Notes under the pieces: model-generated
The model's database searches: none
Seen by the model: only the letters and a program-made list of their open reading frames with translations
What the model was told of the DNA's origin: nothing
Translations under genes and position numbers: made by a program
Assembly: GCA_009773515.1 (NCBI GenBank)
Contig: WSXX01000022.1
Location: 24,100-88,099 of the forward strand
Origin: Bacteroidota bacterium
Lineage (GTDB): Bacteria; Bacteroidota; Bacteroidia; Bacteroidales; Lentimicrobiaceae
Reading direction: 5' to 3'
Length of the DNA stretch: 64,000 bases
Shown: positions 18,319-26,431 of the stretch, piece after piece
Layout: each line of letters opens with the position of its first letter
Position numbering within the stretch: the first letter of the stretch is position 1

Positions 18319-18893
18319 TTTGAACCTCCTTCTTTTTTAACTACATCATAAGCACGTTGAACTCCGTCGCAAAAAGCCCTCGAAGTAATGGTTGCTGCAG
18401 TAATTGCATCAACTTCACCACCATCTTTTTTAACTTTCAGTTTGTAAACCTCAGGGTTTTTCGATTTGAACTGCTCAGGAAAAGCAGATTTTGAAGCATC
18501 CATTTTATCGCCAAGGCCCGGAGTTTCGGTATGTTTCAGCACGGCTGTATTTACAATCGAGCCATCAGGTAAAAAGCCGACCATAAGCAGAATACGTCCG
18601 CTGAAACCTTTATCGGTATATGTTTCCACAGCGTAACCCACAACTTCACCGTTTTTCATGGCTTTGTTGATGGTTAAAGGATCTCCGCCATCATCAGGAG
18701 TAACGGAAACCGGTTCCAGCTGATCAAACTCAGGAACTACCTGTTTTATGGCAGCTTCCTTTTTGGCTTGCTGCGCTTTGGCGATTGGCTCCTTGGTAAG
18801 GTTGTAAACTGCCCCCAGCGAAAATGAAGCAATCAGGCTGATGCTCAGTAAAACGAGCACCATATTTTTAAAAGTAGATTCTGTTTTAGCCAT
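18315..18893 (-). CDS. rnfG: Rnf complex subunit RnfG (covalent FMN protein)
   Basis: This 192-residue protein has one N-terminal membrane helix and a periplasmic FMN-binding domain. The flavinylation motif recognised by ApbE is seen as DAITAAT (residues 162-168), placing FMN on Thr168. [11 protein letters not shown] near residue 125 is a conserved RnfG segment. The start overlaps the rnfD end by eight bases. An ApbE transferase is required for maturation and is not in this window. Confidence 0.95.
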   Translation of the reverse strand: MAKTESTFKNMVLVLLSISLIASFSLGAVYNLTKEPIAKAQQAKKEAAIKQVVPEFDQLEPVSVTPDDGGDPLTINKAMKNGEVVGYAVETYTDKGFSGRILLMVGFLPDGSIVNTAVLKHTETPGLGDKMDASKSAFPEQFKSKNPEVYKLKVKKDGGEVDAITAATITSRAFCDGVQRAYDVVKKEGGSK

Positions 18894-19893
18894 TTTTCAC
18901 TACCTCCCCGAATCTTTTGGGTTTAAACATATTATTGATGAGCGGTGTAAAAGCATTCATAATGAGAATGGCAAATGAAACACCCTCGGGATAAGCCCCC
19001 CACACCCTGATTACAATGGTAAGCAAGCCGGCTCCCACGCCGAACACAATCTGCCCTTTGGCAGTCATTGGCGATGAAACCATATCGGTTGCCATAAAGA
19101 AAACCCCGAGTATCATTCCGCCAGCCAGAAGATGCATCAGCGGATCGATAAATTGAGTAGGATCAATCATCCATAAAATTCCTGAGAAAATTACAGCAGA
19201 ACCAATATAGGCTGTAGGGATGTGCCAGGTAATAATTTTGCGGGTAAGCATAAACAATGCACCCAATAAAAGAGCCAGCGCAGATATTTCGCCAAGCGAA
19301 CCAGCCTGAGCGCCCATAAGATCATTCACATATCCCGGAAAATTGGGTGAAGCCATGATTTCCTGAACGGTTTTCCCGGCATCCAGACCTTCTTTAAGAA
19401 TTCCAAGCGTAGTCGGTCCGGTGATGGCATCGGTAATGCCTTCGCCAAACAAGGCTTTCGGCATAGGCCATGAGGTCATCTGCACAGGAAATGAAATCAG
19501 CAAAAAAACCCTGCCGACCAGTGCCGGGTTAAATGGATTCTTTCCCAATCCGCCAAACGACATTTTTCCGATTCCTATGGAAACCAGTGCGCCAAGAATA
19601 ATAATCCAGGCTGGCAGATTTGACGGAACATTAAATGCCAGAAGCACACCGGTTACCAATGCGCTGCCATCGTTGATGGTTACAGGGCCTTTGATCAGGT
19701 ATTTTTGAATAAGCCATTCAAAAAATAAACAACCCAGAACTGAAATTAACAGAACACGGGCGGCATCGATACCAAAAAAGTAAACCGAGACAAAAATGGC
19801 CGGTATCATCGCGATGACCACACCATACATGATTGACTTCACACTCTGCTGTGTATGCACATGGGGTGAACCCGAAATGGTAAGTAAGCTCAT
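18886..19893 (-). CDS. rnfD: Rnf complex subunit RnfD (covalent FMN protein)
   Basis: This 335-residue protein has about nine helices. It opens SGSPHVHTQQSVKSIMYGV as RnfD does and has FGGLGKNPFNPALVGRVFLL. The expected flavinylation site is DAITGPT (residues 155-161), so Thr161 is the likely FMN-bearing residue. The position usually alanine is proline here. It starts one base after the rnfC stop. Confidence 0.95.
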   Translation of the reverse strand: MSLLTISGSPHVHTQQSVKSIMYGVVIAMIPAIFVSVYFFGIDAARVLLISVLGCLFFEWLIQKYLIKGPVTINDGSALVTGVLLAFNVPSNLPAWIIILGALVSIGIGKMSFGGLGKNPFNPALVGRVFLLISFPVQMTSWPMPKALFGEGITDAITGPTTLGILKEGLDAGKTVQEIMASPNFPGYVNDLMGAQAGSLGEISALALLLGALFMLTRKIITWHIPTAYIGSAVIFSGILWMIDPTQFIDPLMHLLAGGMILGVFFMATDMVSSPMTAKGQIVFGVGAGLLTIVIRVWGAYPEGVSFAILIMNAFTPLINNMFKPKRFGEVVKNG

Positions 19894-19894
19894 A

Positions 19895-21226
19895 TTATTT
19901 CTTCCCCCTATTTCTTATGAGTAATCCTGTTTTGTTTTTCCCAAGTCTGAGGTAATCCAGAAGCGGACGACCTGCCGGACAGGTATAATGGCATGAACCA
20001 CATTCAATACAATCCATGATCCGTTCAGCTTCAGCACGCTCAAACATTAAATTTTCACTCAGTTGAGCCAGCAGAACCGGTTCTAATCCCATCGGACAGG
20101 CTGTTATGCATCTGCCGCATCTGATACAATTCAAAACCTGAGTTCGTTTGCTTTCTTCAACGGGCATAATCAGAATACCTGATGTTCCCTTTACTACAGG
20201 CGCTTCAAGCGAGGTAAGTGCTTTGCCCATCATTGGACCACCGCTTATGACTTTTCCCGTATTTTCAGGCAAACCACCGGCGCTTTCGATAAGCAGTGAA
20301 ACTGGAGTTCCAATACGCACCATAAAATTGGAAGGTTTTGTTACTGACTTCCCGGTAACGGTGACTATACGCTCAATCAGTGGTTTGTTTTTCTGGATGG
20401 CTTCATAAACGGCCAACGCAGTTCCCACATTATTTACCACACAACCTACTTCAATGGGAAGTTTGCCACTGGGTACTTCGCGGTTAACAACAGCTTTAAT
20501 CAACTGTTTTTCACCACCCTGCGGATATTTTACTTTGAGCGGAATTACATCTATCCCCTGATAGCGTGTGCATAGCTTTCTCAGGTGTTCAATTGCATCG
20601 GGTTTGTTATTTTCGATGCCAATAAATGCTTTGCTTACGCCGAGTGCCTTTTTCAGGATGGAAATACCGATCATCATTTCTTCGCCTTTTTCGAGCATAA
20701 GGCGATGATCGGCAGTAAGATAAGGCTCACATTCAACGCCGTTGATCAGAAGATATTCAGCCTTTTTGCCATCAGGAACCATCAGTTTAACGTGCGAAGG
20801 GAAAGTAGCACCTCCAAGGCCAACAACGCCCAGCTCATTTATTTTTTTGATGATGGTATCTCTTTCGGCAGTTATTTCTGAAATGATTTCAGGTGAACGA
20901 TCGATGGATTCTTCCCATTCATCGCCAACTACATCAATAAATACAGCCTGACGCTTATACCCGGATGAATCAATCACGTCGTCAATTTTGACAACCTTTC
21001 CTGAAACAGGTGAATGAACGTTTGCAGAAATAAATGATTCTCCTTTGGCGATAAGCTGCCCGGTTTTAACCGTAGCGCCTTTTTCAACGACAACCTTTGA
21101 AGGAGCTCCCAGACTTTGTGAAACAGGGACATAAACCTTCTCAGGCAAAGGGAGTACTTCAATGGCTTTATCGGCAGAAAGTTTGTTCTCTTCCGGATGG
21201 ACACCGCCTAGTGTGAAAGTTTTCAA
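19895..21226 (-). CDS. rnfC: Rnf complex subunit RnfC, TTG start
   Basis: This 443-residue NADH-dehydrogenase-like subunit contains an N-terminal barrel, a nucleotide-binding region (GVVGLGGATFPSHVK) and an SLBB-like part. Two [4Fe-4S] ferredoxin motifs follow near the C-terminus (CIRCGRCITACPMG, CIECGSCHYTCPAG). It hands electrons to NAD+. The start codon is TTG, giving MKTFTLGGVHPEENK, which aligns with RnfC N-termini. An in-frame stop lies just upstream and no ATG is near. A GGAGG lies eight bases before the TTG, unusual for this genome. Confidence 0.95.
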   Translation of the reverse strand: MKTFTLGGVHPEENKLSADKAIEVLPLPEKVYVPVSQSLGAPSKVVVEKGATVKTGQLIAKGESFISANVHSPVSGKVVKIDDVIDSSGYKRQAVFIDVVGDEWEESIDRSPEIISEITAERDTIIKKINELGVVGLGGATFPSHVKLMVPDGKKAEYLLINGVECEPYLTADHRLMLEKGEEMMIGISILKKALGVSKAFIGIENNKPDAIEHLRKLCTRYQGIDVIPLKVKYPQGGEKQLIKAVVNREVPSGKLPIEVGCVVNNVGTALAVYEAIQKNKPLIERIVTVTGKSVTKPSNFMVRIGTPVSLLIESAGGLPENTGKVISGGPMMGKALTSLEAPVVKGTSGILIMPVEESKRTQVLNCIRCGRCITACPMGLEPVLLAQLSENLMFERAEAERIMDCIECGSCHYTCPAGRPLLDYLRLGKNKTGLLIRNRGKK

Positions 21227-21283
21227 ATTATTGGCCTCCGCTTATTTGTTAATGTTTTTATTTTCCAGGTAATGATGAACAGA

Positions 21284-22159
21284 TTATACCTCTTTTACGG
21301 GCTCGGCAACTTTTTCAGTTTCACCGGCTTTTTCTTTTCGTGGAGGGAAATTCAGTTCGAGAATGGCGCTTGTCGGGCAAACGGGTTCGCACTTGCGGCA
21401 GAGCTTGCATTTATCATAATCGATGTAAGCAAGATTATTTTGCAAGGTAATGGCATCATGAGGACATTCCTTTACACACTTTCCGCAGCCGATACAAGCT
21501 ACCTGACAATTCTTTTTCGCAGGTCCGCCTTTTTCGGTGTTTACACATGATACGAAAATACGGCGGTCTTTTTTGCCTTTTTTGCGAAGCTCAATAATGC
21601 TGCGCGGACAGGCTGTAACACAGGCTCCGCAAGCCACACAGTTTTCGTCGCTGATAACCGGCAATCCGGTTGTATCATCAATATATATAGCATCAAACTT
21701 GCATGAAACCACACAATCGCCTAAACCAAGGCAACCATTGGGGCAACCGCTCTCACCCGATGAAAGTACATGTGCAAATGCGCATGATGACGCACCCTCA
21801 TAAACAACTTTCTGAGGAGCATTAACCCTGCTTCCGCTGCAACGCAGCACTGCAATCATCGGATCTTTCTCCTCAGGTTCAAGCCCGAGAACTGCAGCGA
21901 TTTCTTTCATGACATCGCTTCCCCCAACCGGACAATTGAGCTTCGATAAATCGCCGGTTTTTACCAGCTCTTCAGCAAATGCACGGCAACCAGCCAGACC
22001 ACAGCCTCCGCAGTTGGCTCCGGGAAGCTTCTCGTTTACAATGTCGATACGGGGATCTTCAATAACTTTGAATTTCTGAGCTACAAAATATAGTATCACC
22101 GCGGAGGTGCCACCAATTGCACTCAGTGAAATTACAGCAAAAACAATGGTTTCGTTCAC
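21284..22159 (-). CDS. rnfB: Rnf complex ferredoxin subunit RnfB, GTG start
   Basis: This 291-residue protein has an N-terminal helix, then a Cys-rich [4Fe-4S] domain (CGGCGLAGCRAF with a following Cys). Further iron-sulfur motifs follow: CVACGACVTACP, CIGCGKCVKECP and CKLCRKCEPVCP. It receives electrons from reduced ferredoxin. The start appears to be GTG. It is the first gene of the operon, and a TACATTTG element lies about 60 bases upstream (22228-22221). The tail is rich in Lys, Glu and Val. Confidence 0.94.
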   Translation of the reverse strand: MNETIVFAVISLSAIGGTSAVILYFVAQKFKVIEDPRIDIVNEKLPGANCGGCGLAGCRAFAEELVKTGDLSKLNCPVGGSDVMKEIAAVLGLEPEEKDPMIAVLRCSGSRVNAPQKVVYEGASSCAFAHVLSSGESGCPNGCLGLGDCVVSCKFDAIYIDDTTGLPVISDENCVACGACVTACPRSIIELRKKGKKDRRIFVSCVNTEKGGPAKKNCQVACIGCGKCVKECPHDAITLQNNLAYIDYDKCKLCRKCEPVCPTSAILELNFPPRKEKAGETEKVAEPVKEV

Positions 22160-22647
22160 TGTCTGTTCCTTTTAGGTGCGAAATATTACAGGCTTCTGAA
22201 GGTTAATCCTCAGAACGTGACAAATGTAGCAACAATTGAAAAAAAAGACAGTAAATAAGCCAAAAATACGCATCAGGCATATGTGACTGTATTTCAGGTA
22301 TATGCACTTTATTAAATATATAATGCGCTTTTATGCATGATACATAATTCTGTTTTTCAATGCTTTAAATATCAATTTAGAATTGGTATAAATTACAGTA
22401 ATGACTGAACATTATACTCAGTCTAAGTAAACACTATGAGGGATTTGGTGATCTTCAAGTGTTTAAACACTTCAACTTCGCTCAGTGTGACATGGGTGAT
22501 TTAACAGCGTTGTTCCACTTTAATAAATACATTATCAATTGAATACGAAGTCATCCTGAGCGGTTCCGATAGCTATCGGAACGAAGGATAAAACGAACAA
22601 TCTGTCATTAGAAGCGGTTTCGATAGCTATTTGAACGAAGGATAAAA
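22160..22647. repeat. rnf upstream region with repeat element (family A, inverted) and palindromes
   Basis: 22221-22228 holds the rnfB -7 element (minus strand). Around 22275-22305, GCATAT and ATATGC arms flank TGTGACTGTATTTCA. From about 22455 to 22600 lies a family A element in inverse orientation, in which one arm carries the palindrome GTTCCGATAGCTATCGGAAC (22563-22582). A degenerate copy of that palindrome lies at 22617-22636. Confidence 0.7.
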
Positions 22648-23277
22648 TCATTTATTTTCTACATTTCTACATGTAAGAACTTTAAATAATTTACTTTCAT
22701 TTACTTGAATATCAATACTTTTATCTACCACTAAATTCGACTTAGATAAAATTACAGATAAATCTTCCGTATTTACCTCCCGGCCAAAACCTGACAGCTT
22801 TTCCAGAGAAGTGAATCTCGTTTTTGTAACAAATGAGCTGCTGAGCGACTGTTGAATCACAAATACAATCACTCCATTACTGGCAAGCACTTCAGCCAGT
22901 TTTGGAACAACAGTTTCCGGTTCCACATACTCAAGCAGCAATCCGCAAAATATAAGATCAATGCCGGAGAATGGAAGTTCTTCATTCTGAAGATCAATAC
23001 AATGGGTTGATAAACCGGGAATGGCTCCTGCAAAGCGTTGATTCAGCTGATCAAGAAAAACAGGGTTGATATCAACAGCATGAATTGACGGTATCTGCTG
23101 ATCGGTTATATTCTCCAGTCCATTTCCGGTGGCACAACCAAGCAACGCAACACTGGCAGGCTTGTAATCAGTCAAACAACCGGCAAATAATCTGCTCAGA
23201 ATCTGCGATTGTCCGACCTCGGTCATATGATTTTCGTAATCGGAGAAGGGAATATTAAGCCAGGGGTTTGTTTGCAT
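22648..23277 (-). CDS. Class I SAM-dependent methyltransferase
   Basis: This 209-residue protein has the SAM-binding motif ALLGCATGNGLENI near residue 45, then an acidic loop (IHAVDINPVFLDQL), a motif IV-like IDLIFCGLLLEYV and post-motif regions of a Rossmann methyltransferase. The substrate cannot be assigned. It lies between rnfB and rseC with no clear operon partner. Confidence 0.82.
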   Translation of the reverse strand: MQTNPWLNIPFSDYENHMTEVGQSQILSRLFAGCLTDYKPASVALLGCATGNGLENITDQQIPSIHAVDINPVFLDQLNQRFAGAIPGLSTHCIDLQNEELPFSGIDLIFCGLLLEYVEPETVVPKLAEVLASNGVIVFVIQQSLSSSFVTKTRFTSLEKLSGFGREVNTEDLSVILSKSNLVVDKSIDIQVNESKLFKVLTCRNVENK

Positions 23278-23389
23278 GGGAAGGTGTGTTATGTGTTAAA
23301 GCGACTGGGGTTTAGATTACTAACTTGGAGCAGAGAACCTAAAACAACCACCAAGCCCCGCTATTATGGCTGTACCATTTTGGGATCCG

Positions 23390-24043
23390 TTAATATTCAT
23401 TTTTGCCAATTATAAATTTAGTCCTTACAATTCCGACAAAATTTAATGCTCCTATTCCTGGAAGGTGAGAATAAACATTATCAACTTGCCTTTTCGAAGT
23501 ATATAAATTATGTCCGCCTTGAATTCCAAGCTCAAGATGAAACCTATTTGTAATTTTCAGGTTTACCCCAATATCTCCTGCAAGACCCATAAAATATCCT
23601 TCAGAATAAACTCTGTCCCCTTTTATCTCATAATCAGCAGGAATAATACCATCTTTAAATAATGATGCAAAATCATCCCACATTTCTGCTGATTGCTTGA
23701 AGTATCCACCAAGAAGTTTAGCTCCTATAAAAAAATATGTCTGATTGGAGTTTTTTCTCGGTGTGTATCTTAATCCAGTAGAAAGATATTGTCCTGAATT
23801 AATATGATTACTTCTTCCTGTGCCGATTTTGGTATAGGATCCTTTCAATTTACTGTCAATCATAATTCCAATTTCAACGTTTGCTGTGATTCTTTTTTGA
23901 GGAATTAATTCAGCATTCAATGTAAAAGTATTTCCTATAATTGGTGGCAGATTTGTTCCCACTGAATACACTGTTTTTTCTTGTGCCGAAACTGACAAAT
24001 TAGTCAGAAGTACAAATGCTAATAATTTAATTTTAAGTTTCAT
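23390..24043 (-). CDS. Putative outer-membrane beta-barrel protein
   Basis: This 217-residue protein starts at the ATG at 24043, where a signal peptide begins (MKLKIKLLAFVLLTNLSVSAQ). The rest alternates in short amphipathic strands (GQYLSTGLRYTPRK, TYFFIGAKLLGGYF, FHLELGIQGGHNLY), as in small eight-stranded outer-membrane barrels of Bacteroidota. It is AT-richer than its neighbours. No specific family is recognised. Confidence 0.7.
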   Translation of the reverse strand: MKLKIKLLAFVLLTNLSVSAQEKTVYSVGTNLPPIIGNTFTLNAELIPQKRITANVEIGIMIDSKLKGSYTKIGTGRSNHINSGQYLSTGLRYTPRKNSNQTYFFIGAKLLGGYFKQSAEMWDDFASLFKDGIIPADYEIKGDRVYSEGYFMGLAGDIGVNLKITNRFHLELGIQGGHNLYTSKRQVDNVYSHLPGIGALNFVGIVRTKFIIGKNEY

Positions 24044-24162
24044 ACTTATTGCTGTGTTTAATTGGTGTTTAAGGTTGGGGGTTGATAAAGTGCTGGCGTT
24101 TGGAACATTGTCATTGTCCCACGAGACGACGCTGGATTGACCCACTATTAGCAATAGTTTAT

Positions 24163-24978
24163 TTATTTTCGTTTTAATTTCTCAATCATTCTATCAATCT
24201 CTTCTTCAGAGAAATCTCCAATTATGCTCAATTTTCCTCCCATAATTTCAGATTGAACTTTAGGTAAAGAAACAATTTGATTATCAATCACAATCGCTAT
24301 GGGTTTTCCAATATTAGCTTTTGTAAGTAAATAAAAATTTCGAGCTCCGTCTTTTGTCAGCACAATGCTAATTTCTGGATTATTATCATTATATTTATTA
24401 TACGTTTTTTTGACTTCTAGAATGTCCTTTGTGGTTATGGATGGATTATTCTCAAGTTGTATGTTTTTTTCTTCAGTTGAATAAGTATAATCAACTGTTT
24501 CGTAAAAGCCGTCTTCTTTATCAACTGGGATTGGCTCAAACTTCTTTGCTGGCTCTTCAATTGGTGCTTTGAGAATTTTTGTTATTTCTTCTATTTCATT
24601 GTCAATATCCACAAATTGAGAAGAAATAACTTTAAATGTTTCTTCTGATTTAAAAAACTTTTCAAAAGCACTTGAGTGAACAAATTCATAGATGCTATTA
24701 ATTTCTTCATCACTAAATATTTCATTGAAAGCTGAGCCCATCCTTTTAATAATCTCTTCTTCAGAGACTTTCTTTTCTAGTTCAAGAATTTTTAAGCTAT
24801 CGTTCCCAGTAGTTTGATATTTTAGGGGTTCAAGCTGAAATTCATAATTCATTTTATGGTTCTTTATAAGATTAAATTTATTAAAAATGACAACAGTCTT
24901 TTCTTCTCTTGTTTGTCCATAGTTGACAAATGGAATTAATGTGAGAATTAATCCGAACGTTAATAGTTTTATATTCAT
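24163..24978 (-). CDS. Secreted protein with DUF2059-like and SecD P1-head-like domains
   Basis: This 271-residue protein has an N-terminal signal (MNIKLLTFGLILTLIPFVNYGQ). Residues ~70-130 (FNEIFSDEEINSIYEFVHS, FEKFFKSEE) resemble DUF2059 helices. The C-terminal ~75 residues (ISIVLTKDGARNFYLLTKAN, IGKPIAIVIDNQIVSLPKV, LSIIGDFSEEEIDRMIEKL) match the P1-head subdomain of SecD. SecD's membrane helices are absent, so this is a free-standing module in the periplasm. TAATTTTG at 25023-25016 is a plausible promoter. The function is unknown. Confidence 0.72.
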   Translation of the reverse strand: MNIKLLTFGLILTLIPFVNYGQTREEKTVVIFNKFNLIKNHKMNYEFQLEPLKYQTTGNDSLKILELEKKVSEEEIIKRMGSAFNEIFSDEEINSIYEFVHSSAFEKFFKSEETFKVISSQFVDIDNEIEEITKILKAPIEEPAKKFEPIPVDKEDGFYETVDYTYSTEEKNIQLENNPSITTKDILEVKKTYNKYNDNNPEISIVLTKDGARNFYLLTKANIGKPIAIVIDNQIVSLPKVQSEIMGGKLSIIGDFSEEEIDRMIEKLKRK

Positions 24979-25127
24979 GTCATTAATAGTTTTTTTTGTA
25001 AATATCGTCGCGTTCCAAAATTATGGCTAAATCCAGAGTAACAGCACAAACTTAATACTTTCCCCGTTTCCCAGCAAATTGTTTTCTTATCTGTTCTTGC
25101 TTTATGTAAAAACGAAATTGCATGGCA

Positions 25128-25547
25128 TTAACCACCAATAGTAAACCTGAATCTCTTCCCCATCCGATCTTTTAACAAATATAATCCGACATAATAAGGT
25201 ACCAGAACACCGAGTGAAATCAATCCTGCAATCAATTCAGAAACAAAATAAATGGCAACAATGAGCGAAAGAAAAACCAAAAGGAATGGCATTACATAAC
25301 CGTAAAAAAGAGCCAGATTTCCGGCGGAAGACTCAACATTGACCGATACAGCTTGCCCTGGCTTTACATCACCGGCATCTGCCAAATCAACTTCTATCAG
25401 TTTTTCGCTGGTATCGGAAGCTGTGCATGCACCATTGGCATGGCAGGAAGCACAGGCACTTAAACTTACTATTCTTACAATTACTTTCTGGCCTTCAATG
25501 CTTTGAACTATTCCTGCTTTGGCAACACAATCGGGATTTGCTGACAT
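25128..25547 (-). CDS. rseC: RseC/MucC-like SoxR-reducing system protein
   Basis: This 139-residue protein has a Cys-rich N-terminal part (CASCHANGAC near residues 33-42), a beta domain (DVKPGQAVSVNV) and two membrane helices in the second half. That is the RseC/MucC family layout. In many bacteria rseC sits directly beside the rnf genes and is thought to act with the complex. Here it lies on the same strand, but about 3 kb upstream of rnfB. It starts 20 bases after the SDR gene stop. Confidence 0.9.
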   Translation of the reverse strand: MSANPDCVAKAGIVQSIEGQKVIVRIVSLSACASCHANGACTASDTSEKLIEVDLADAGDVKPGQAVSVNVESSAGNLALFYGYVMPFLLVFLSLIVAIYFVSELIAGLISLGVLVPYYVGLYLLKDRMGKRFRFTIGG

Positions 25548-25567
25548 TTACTGAATTTTGAAATTGG

Positions 25568-26269
25568 TTAAGGAGTGGACAAAGATACCGGCAAAACTTT
25601 TCCGTTGAAGAATTTATGTCCGTTAATTGCAAAATCAGCGACAAATTCAGCCATTTTTTGCGCGGAAACAGGCGCTTCATATCCCGGAAAAGCTTTGGAA
25701 AGCATTTCTGTCTGCACTGCCCCGAAAGCCAGACAATTGACCGAGATATTCTTTTCGGCCAATTCCAGCGCAAGACATTCTGTCAGCACCGCCAAAGCAC
25801 CTTTACTGGCGCTGTAAACCGACAATCCGGGAAATTTAACGCTTCCCTGCACGCCACCCATACTACTGATATTCACAACATGAGCTCCCGGATTCATAAT
25901 CGGAAGCAGTGCCTGGGTCAGAAGCAACGGCGCTTTTACATTTACATCAAATACATTGTCAATTTCATTGGCAGTAATCTGCCCAATAGGCTTGTTGAGA
26001 ATGGTTCCGGCATTGTTGATGAGTACATCAATCTTACCAAATTGTCGGTTTATCTGTTGAGCAAGCTGATCAATATCACCTGTTGCCAGATCGAACTGAA
26101 TGGGCTGTACCACAGTTTCGTGGCGTTTGATGTTGCATTCGCCCGACAAAGACTGGATTTTCATGCCATTGCGTGCAATAACAATCACTTTGTTTCCCGG
26201 AATATCTGCCAGAATTTTCGCTGTTTCGCGACCTACACCCGAAGATGCACCTGTTATGATTATGTTCAT
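25568..26269 (-). CDS. SDR family NAD(P)-dependent oxidoreductase
   Basis: This 233-residue classical short-chain dehydrogenase has the cofactor motif TGASSGVGRE at residues 6-15, the NNAG motif (VLINNAGTILN), a catalytic Ser in NISSMGGVQG and YSASK. The substrate is unknown. It is probably co-transcribed with rseC (20-base gap). A G-rich repeat tract lies immediately upstream. Confidence 0.9.
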   Translation of the reverse strand: MNIIITGASSGVGRETAKILADIPGNKVIVIARNGMKIQSLSGECNIKRHETVVQPIQFDLATGDIDQLAQQINRQFGKIDVLINNAGTILNKPIGQITANEIDNVFDVNVKAPLLLTQALLPIMNPGAHVVNISSMGGVQGSVKFPGLSVYSASKGALAVLTECLALELAEKNISVNCLAFGAVQTEMLSKAFPGYEAPVSAQKMAEFVADFAINGHKFFNGKVLPVSLSTP

Positions 26270-26296
26270 GTTTGAGATTTTATAGGTTATTTTTTA

Positions 26297-26425
26297 GGGA
26301 AGAGGGGCGGTTTTTGGACAAGGAGACAGGGAGACGGGGAGACAAGGGGATGGTAGAAAGGGGCGAGGGACGGAAAGAAGGGGCGAAGGACGAGGGGCGG
26401 GGGGCGAGGAGCAGCTCTGAGACAT
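26297..26425. repeat. G-rich short repeats (family D)
   Basis: Imperfect GGGGAGACAAGG / GGGGCGAGGGACG repeats make an almost pure purine tract on the plus strand, between the SDR start and the hydF stop. A 65-codon frame through it is low-complexity and not a gene. Confidence 0.75.
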
Positions 26426-26431
26426 ATTTTT

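Noticed and set aside
25616..26275. 219-codon plus-strand frame
   Set aside because: Shadow of the well-supported SDR gene.
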